11,634 nucleotides of DNA from Sideroxydans sp. (lineage in GTDB: Bacteria > Pseudomonadota > Gammaproteobacteria > Burkholderiales > Gallionellaceae), in assembly GCA_030823965.1 (NCBI GenBank), contig JAVBYP010000278.1, forward strand, positions 1-11,634, given 5' to 3'. A program made the position numbers and the translations under genes. Shown piece by piece: positions 8,758-11,634 of the stretch; position 1 is the stretch's first letter; each line of letters begins with the position of its first letter. Under the pieces are notes generated by a model. It searched no databases and was not told the origin of the DNA. It saw only the letters and a program-made list of their open reading frames with translations.

Positions 8758-8772
8758 GTCAGCACATACCAA
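8743..8772 (-). promoter_or_regulatory. Candidate promoter for the ABC-mutM operon
   Basis: On the - strand, TTGGTA (8772-8767) and TATATT (8748-8743) are separated by 18 bases; each matches 4 of 6 consensus bases. Transcription would start near 8736, about 28 bases before the ATPase ATG. It overlaps the opposite promoter. This is a weak call. Confidence 0.3.
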
Positions 8773-8800
8773 AGCTGCGCTTACAAATTAGCCTAACAAA

Positions 8801-10570
8801 ATGACCCTCACAAAACAGCACCTGCTGCTCCTTCTACTGCCAGTCTTCACTGCGTGTGCGAACGCCCCTCAAAAGACGTCGCTCGAACAGCCTGTTCACG
8901 TTGCTAGTGTCGATGAAGGTACGGACAGAGCGCACCTTGAGCAGATCGTGGAATCGCCTAAGCTAGACCTGCCCGCTGTCGCCCTGACCGACAGGCTGTT
9001 ATACGAGTTCCTGTTGGGTGACATCGCCGCTCAGCGTGGTCGTCCTGAGTTGGCTGCGCAAGCCTATCTCGACTTGGCGAAGACCACGCGTGATCCACGC
9101 GTGGCCCGTCGCGCCGCTCAGCTCACTTTCGAAGCGCATCAATACGATCAATCGGTGGAAGCCTTCAAGTTGTGGCAACAACTGGAGCCTTCTTCGCCGT
9201 TGGCGAAACAGATGTTGGTCTCTCTGTTGTTGAGTGGAGGCAAGTTGAAAGAAGCTCAGCCTCATGTGGTCGAGTTGTTGGCGGCAGATCCGCAGAACAT
9301 CGGTCGCTCCTTCATGAATCTTTACGGTTTGTTGGCGCGCGTACCAGACAAAGCAGCAGCACTCGATTGGCTCATCGAAGTGGCGCATCCGTATCCCAAA
9401 GTGCCTGAGGCGCATTGGGCCTTGGCACAGTCGGCATCCGTCGCCAACAAACATGAGCTGGCGCTGAGCGAGGCGCATGAAGCCGTGACCTTGCGTCCGG
9501 ACTGGGATATCGCCGTGGTGCTGGAGGCTCAGCTCATGCAGCGCAAAGATCCCGAGGCGAGTGCGGCGTTGCTGAAAAACTATCTGGAGTCGCATGACGA
9601 TAAGAAAGACGTGCGTCTGTTCTACGCGCGCATGTTGTTAGAACAGAAGAAATACGTTCCCGCGCGGGAAGAGTTCGGACGCTTGTTACAGCAACGTCCA
9701 GGTAGTCCTGAGTTGGCTTTCGCCATCGCGATGATCTCATTGCAGTTGGGCGAGCTCGATCGCGCCGAGCAAGAGTTGCGTCAGGCCTTGGCGAGCAAGG
9801 GGAAAGACAAAGATGACGACACCTTGAACTACTACCTCGGCCAATTGGGGGAGGCGAAGAAAGATGAGGTGATGGCGTTGCAACACTATCGCCAGATCAA
9901 AGGCGGCGAACATCTGTATGCCTCGCAACTGCGTGTCGCCTACTTGCTCAACAAGACCGGCAAATTGGATGAGGCGCGCAAGACACTCAAATCAACCAAG
10001 CCAAAAGATGATGCGCAACGTGTCCAATTGTTGATGATCGAATCGCAGTTCTTGCGCGAGGCGAAAAAATATGACGAGAGCTTCAAAGTATTGGCGCAGG
10101 GGCTAGAGAAGTTCCCTAATGAGCCTGAGTTGCTCTATCAGAGTGCGCTCATCGCCGACAAGTTGAACAAGCCAGACGTGTTCGAACAGTTGTTGCGCAA
10201 GCTCATCAAAGTCGATCCAAACAATGCCCATCCCTATAACGCGCTTGGTTATAGCTGGTTGGAGCGCAACGTGCGTGTCGCAGAAGCGATGGAATTGGTA
10301 GAGAAAGCCTACAAGCTGGCACCGGACGATATCGCCATCGTCGACAGCATGGGTTGGGGGTACTTCCGTTTGGGGCAATACGACAAGAGCATCTCTTTCC
10401 TGCGCCGCGCCTATCAAGCCAATCCAGATCCAGAGATCGCGGCACATCTGGGCGAAGCCTTGTGGATGAGTGGCGATCAAGCGGGTGCACAACAAGTGTG
10501 GAGCGAGAACTCAAAAGCCAATCCCAAGAACGAGGCCCTGCAAGCGGTCATCAAACGATTCATCCCCTAA
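8801..10570 (+). CDS. Large tetratricopeptide repeat (TPR) lipoprotein
   Basis: The 589-residue protein begins with a lipoprotein-like signal (one Lys, a run of six Leu, then PVFTAC with Cys19 as the lipidated residue; the -3 Phe is not ideal). No Asp follows the Cys, so sorting to the outer membrane is expected. The rest is helical and TPR-rich: weaker repeats through about 65-450, and clear ones near 301-335 (LAFAIAMISLQLGELDRAEQELRQ), 375-400 (LLNKTGKLDEARKTL) and especially 475-585 (HPYNALGYSWLERN, GWGYFRLGQYDKSISFLRRA, ALWMSGDQAGAQQVW). No catalytic domain is visible; it is probably a protein-binding scaffold. Its placement 9 bases before lolB is a recurring betaproteobacterial arrangement, which hints at a role in the envelope. 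The exact function is unknown. Confidence 0.92.
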   Translation: MTLTKQHLLLLLLPVFTACANAPQKTSLEQPVHVASVDEGTDRAHLEQIVESPKLDLPAVALTDRLLYEFLLGDIAAQRGRPELAAQAYLDLAKTTRDPRVARRAAQLTFEAHQYDQSVEAFKLWQQLEPSSPLAKQMLVSLLLSGGKLKEAQPHVVELLAADPQNIGRSFMNLYGLLARVPDKAAALDWLIEVAHPYPKVPEAHWALAQSASVANKHELALSEAHEAVTLRPDWDIAVVLEAQLMQRKDPEASAALLKNYLESHDDKKDVRLFYARMLLEQKKYVPAREEFGRLLQQRPGSPELAFAIAMISLQLGELDRAEQELRQALASKGKDKDDDTLNYYLGQLGEAKKDEVMALQHYRQIKGGEHLYASQLRVAYLLNKTGKLDEARKTLKSTKPKDDAQRVQLLMIESQFLREAKKYDESFKVLAQGLEKFPNEPELLYQSALIADKLNKPDVFEQLLRKLIKVDPNNAHPYNALGYSWLERNVRVAEAMELVEKAYKLAPDDIAIVDSMGWGYFRLGQYDKSISFLRRAYQANPDPEIAAHLGEALWMSGDQAGAQQVWSENSKANPKNEALQAVIKRFIP

Positions 10571-10579
10571 GGACGACCT

Positions 10580-11131
10580 ATGCGTATCTTTCTGCTCGTT
10601 TTTGTGTTGTTGATGGCTGGCTGTGCGACAGCACCCGTCGCTGTCCAGCGTGTTCCTTTTGTGGATGCGCCGTTCTCGTTCAATGGGCGCATCGCCGTCA
10701 AATATGGCATGCGCCATGATGCGGTCGATATCCATTGGCAGCATCGCGGTTACGACGACATCACCTTGCTAGGCCCATTGGGCTATACAGCAGCACGTAT
10801 CTACCGTGATGCCAATGGCGCGACGTTGGATGATGCTTACGGCAAGCACTACGCAGCAGCGGATGCGGAATCTTTGATGGAAAAGACATTGGGATGGTCG
10901 GTACCTCTGAGTGACCTGCGCTACTGGATCGTCTCCAATCCATCGCCCGATAGCGACTCCAAGGCGGAGCGCAACAAATACGGCCAGTTAGAGACCTTGG
11001 TACAGCAGGGCTGGGAGATAAATTACCTGCGCTATACGACCACCAAGGCCGATGCTTTGCCGCTAGAGATAAACATGGTCAGACGTGGGATCGATGTGGT
11101 CGTCAAAGTCGACAAATGGGAAGCACAGTGA
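10580..11131 (+). CDS. lolB: Outer-membrane lipoprotein insertion protein LolB
   Basis: LolB receives lipoproteins from the periplasmic carrier LolA and inserts them in the inner leaflet of the outer membrane. The 183-residue protein has a proper lipobox (LMAGC, Cys15) after a hydrophobic signal. The mature part follows Lol[11 protein letters not shown] (about 33-42), the strand pair [46 protein letters not shown] (about 92-118; E. coli has a matching [27 protein letters not shown]), and the C-terminal strands ending VKVDKWE. Sequence identity is low overall, as is usual for LolB. The Shine-Dalgarno TAAGGA (10568-10573) includes the stop codon of the TPR gene, 6 bases before the ATG. The lolB stop overlaps the ispE start as GTGA. 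Confidence 0.93.
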   Translation: MRIFLLVFVLLMAGCATAPVAVQRVPFVDAPFSFNGRIAVKYGMRHDAVDIHWQHRGYDDITLLGPLGYTAARIYRDANGATLDDAYGKHYAAADAESLMEKTLGWSVPLSDLRYWIVSNPSPDSDSKAERNKYGQLETLVQQGWEINYLRYTTTKADALPLEINMVRRGIDVVVKVDKWEAQ

Positions 11132-11634
11132 AGTCTCTGAGTTGCGCAGCACCCGCTAAGCTCAACCTGTTTCTGCATGTCACCGGACGCCGTGCCGATG
11201 GCTATCATCTATTGCAGACCCTGTTCCGCTTCATCGACCTCAACGACACCCTTCATTTCACCGTGCGCGAGGATGGCGAAGTGCACCGCTTGAACGCGCT
11301 GGAAGGCGTGCCGCCGGAGCAAGACCTTTGCGTCAGGGCTGCACGCCTGTTGCAGCAGGAAACGGGCTGTAAACAAGGGGTGGATATCGAATTGGAGAAA
11401 CGTATCCCGATGGGCGGCGGTTTAGGCGGAGGGAGTTCGGATGCGGCGACCACCTTACTGGCGCTGAACCGCCTGTGGGCATTGGACTTATCCCGCGAAC
11501 GCCTGATGCAGCTAGGCTTGAATCTGGGGGCGGATGTGCCGGTGTTCGTGTTCGGCGAGAACGCCTTTGCCGAGGGGGTGGGGGAGCAGTTACAGGCCTA
11601 TCCCTTGCCAGATGCGTGGTATGTCGTGCTTTGC
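11128..11634 (+). CDS. ispE: 4-diphosphocytidyl-2-C-methyl-D-erythritol kinase IspE, N-terminal part (3' end outside window)
   Basis: IspE phosphorylates the 2-hydroxyl of CDP-methylerythritol with ATP, the fourth step of the MEP isoprenoid pathway. The frame is open to the window end (169 of about 280 codons). It shows the GHMP-kinase order: [20 protein letters not shown] with the substrate-binding Lys, then the ATP loop [17 protein letters not shown] (about 93-109), then [11 protein letters not shown] with the catalytic Asp. The GTG at 11128 is chosen because it overlaps the lolB stop (GTGA) and has GGGA 6 bases upstream. An ATG four codons earlier (11116), in the same frame, is the alternative; it lacks a Shine-Dalgarno. 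The lolB-ispE pair is common in beta- and gammaproteobacteria. Confidence 0.95.
   Translation, partial: MKSLSCAAPAKLNLFLHVTGRRADGYHLLQTLFRFIDLNDTLHFTVREDGEVHRLNALEGVPPEQDLCVRAARLLQQETGCKQGVDIELEKRIPMGGGLGGGSSDAATTLLALNRLWALDLSRERLMQLGLNLGADVPVFVFGENAFAEGVGEQLQAYPLPDAWYVVLC

Noticed and set aside
8999..9595. 198-codon - strand open frame inside the TPR gene
   Set aside because: It is a shadow of the TPR coding strand; the + strand has a lipoprotein signal and TPR repeats over this stretch.

Overview
The window (11,634 bases, roughly 55% GC by eye) reads as ordinary chromosome of a betaproteobacterium, most likely from the Nitrosomonadales/Gallionellaceae/Methylophilaceae side. This is inferred from gene content and order (paired M16 peptidases, rsmD, coaD, YfhL-type ferredoxin; TPR lipoprotein, lolB, ispE) and from protein resemblance, not from a database search. 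There are no rRNA, tRNA, CRISPR or insertion sequence signals. Coding density is very high and many neighbouring genes overlap or abut.

Region 1 (1-3058, + strand) is a tight run: the C-terminal end of one M16 zinc-peptidase-like protein, a complete secreted M16 protein that has lost its zinc motif, rsmD (16S rRNA G966 methyltransferase), coaD (phosphopantetheine adenylyltransferase) and a 2[4Fe-4S] ferredoxin. It closes with a clear intrinsic terminator at 3031-3058.

Region 2 (3071-5097, + strand) is a DNA-damage tolerance cassette. A strong-looking promoter (TTGACA-N17-TACGAT) holds a perfect palindrome, AGAACGTCCGTTCT, between its two boxes, with a second imperfect copy at the expected transcription start. 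It drives a 199-residue self-cleaving repressor: a LexA-type winged-helix N-terminus joined to a protease half that looks closer to UmuD. UmuC, the DNA polymerase V catalytic subunit, follows. There is no separate umuD, so the repressor may also supply the UmuD' part. The operator has the GAAC-N4-GTTC form of Gram-positive LexA boxes, not CTGT-N8-ACAG. This is the most interesting part of the window.

Region 3 (5108-8708, - strand) is a four-gene operon read leftwards: ABC ATPase, ABC-2 permease, a GldG-like auxiliary membrane protein, and mutM (Fpg, 8-oxoguanine glycosylase). Each gene overlaps or abuts the next. mutM meets umuC tail to tail with 10 bases between the stop codons.

Region 4 (8709-11634, + strand) starts at a 92-base divergent promoter region. 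It encodes a large TPR lipoprotein, LolB (outer-membrane lipoprotein insertion) and the first 169 codons of IspE (isoprenoid precursor synthesis), which runs off the end of the window.
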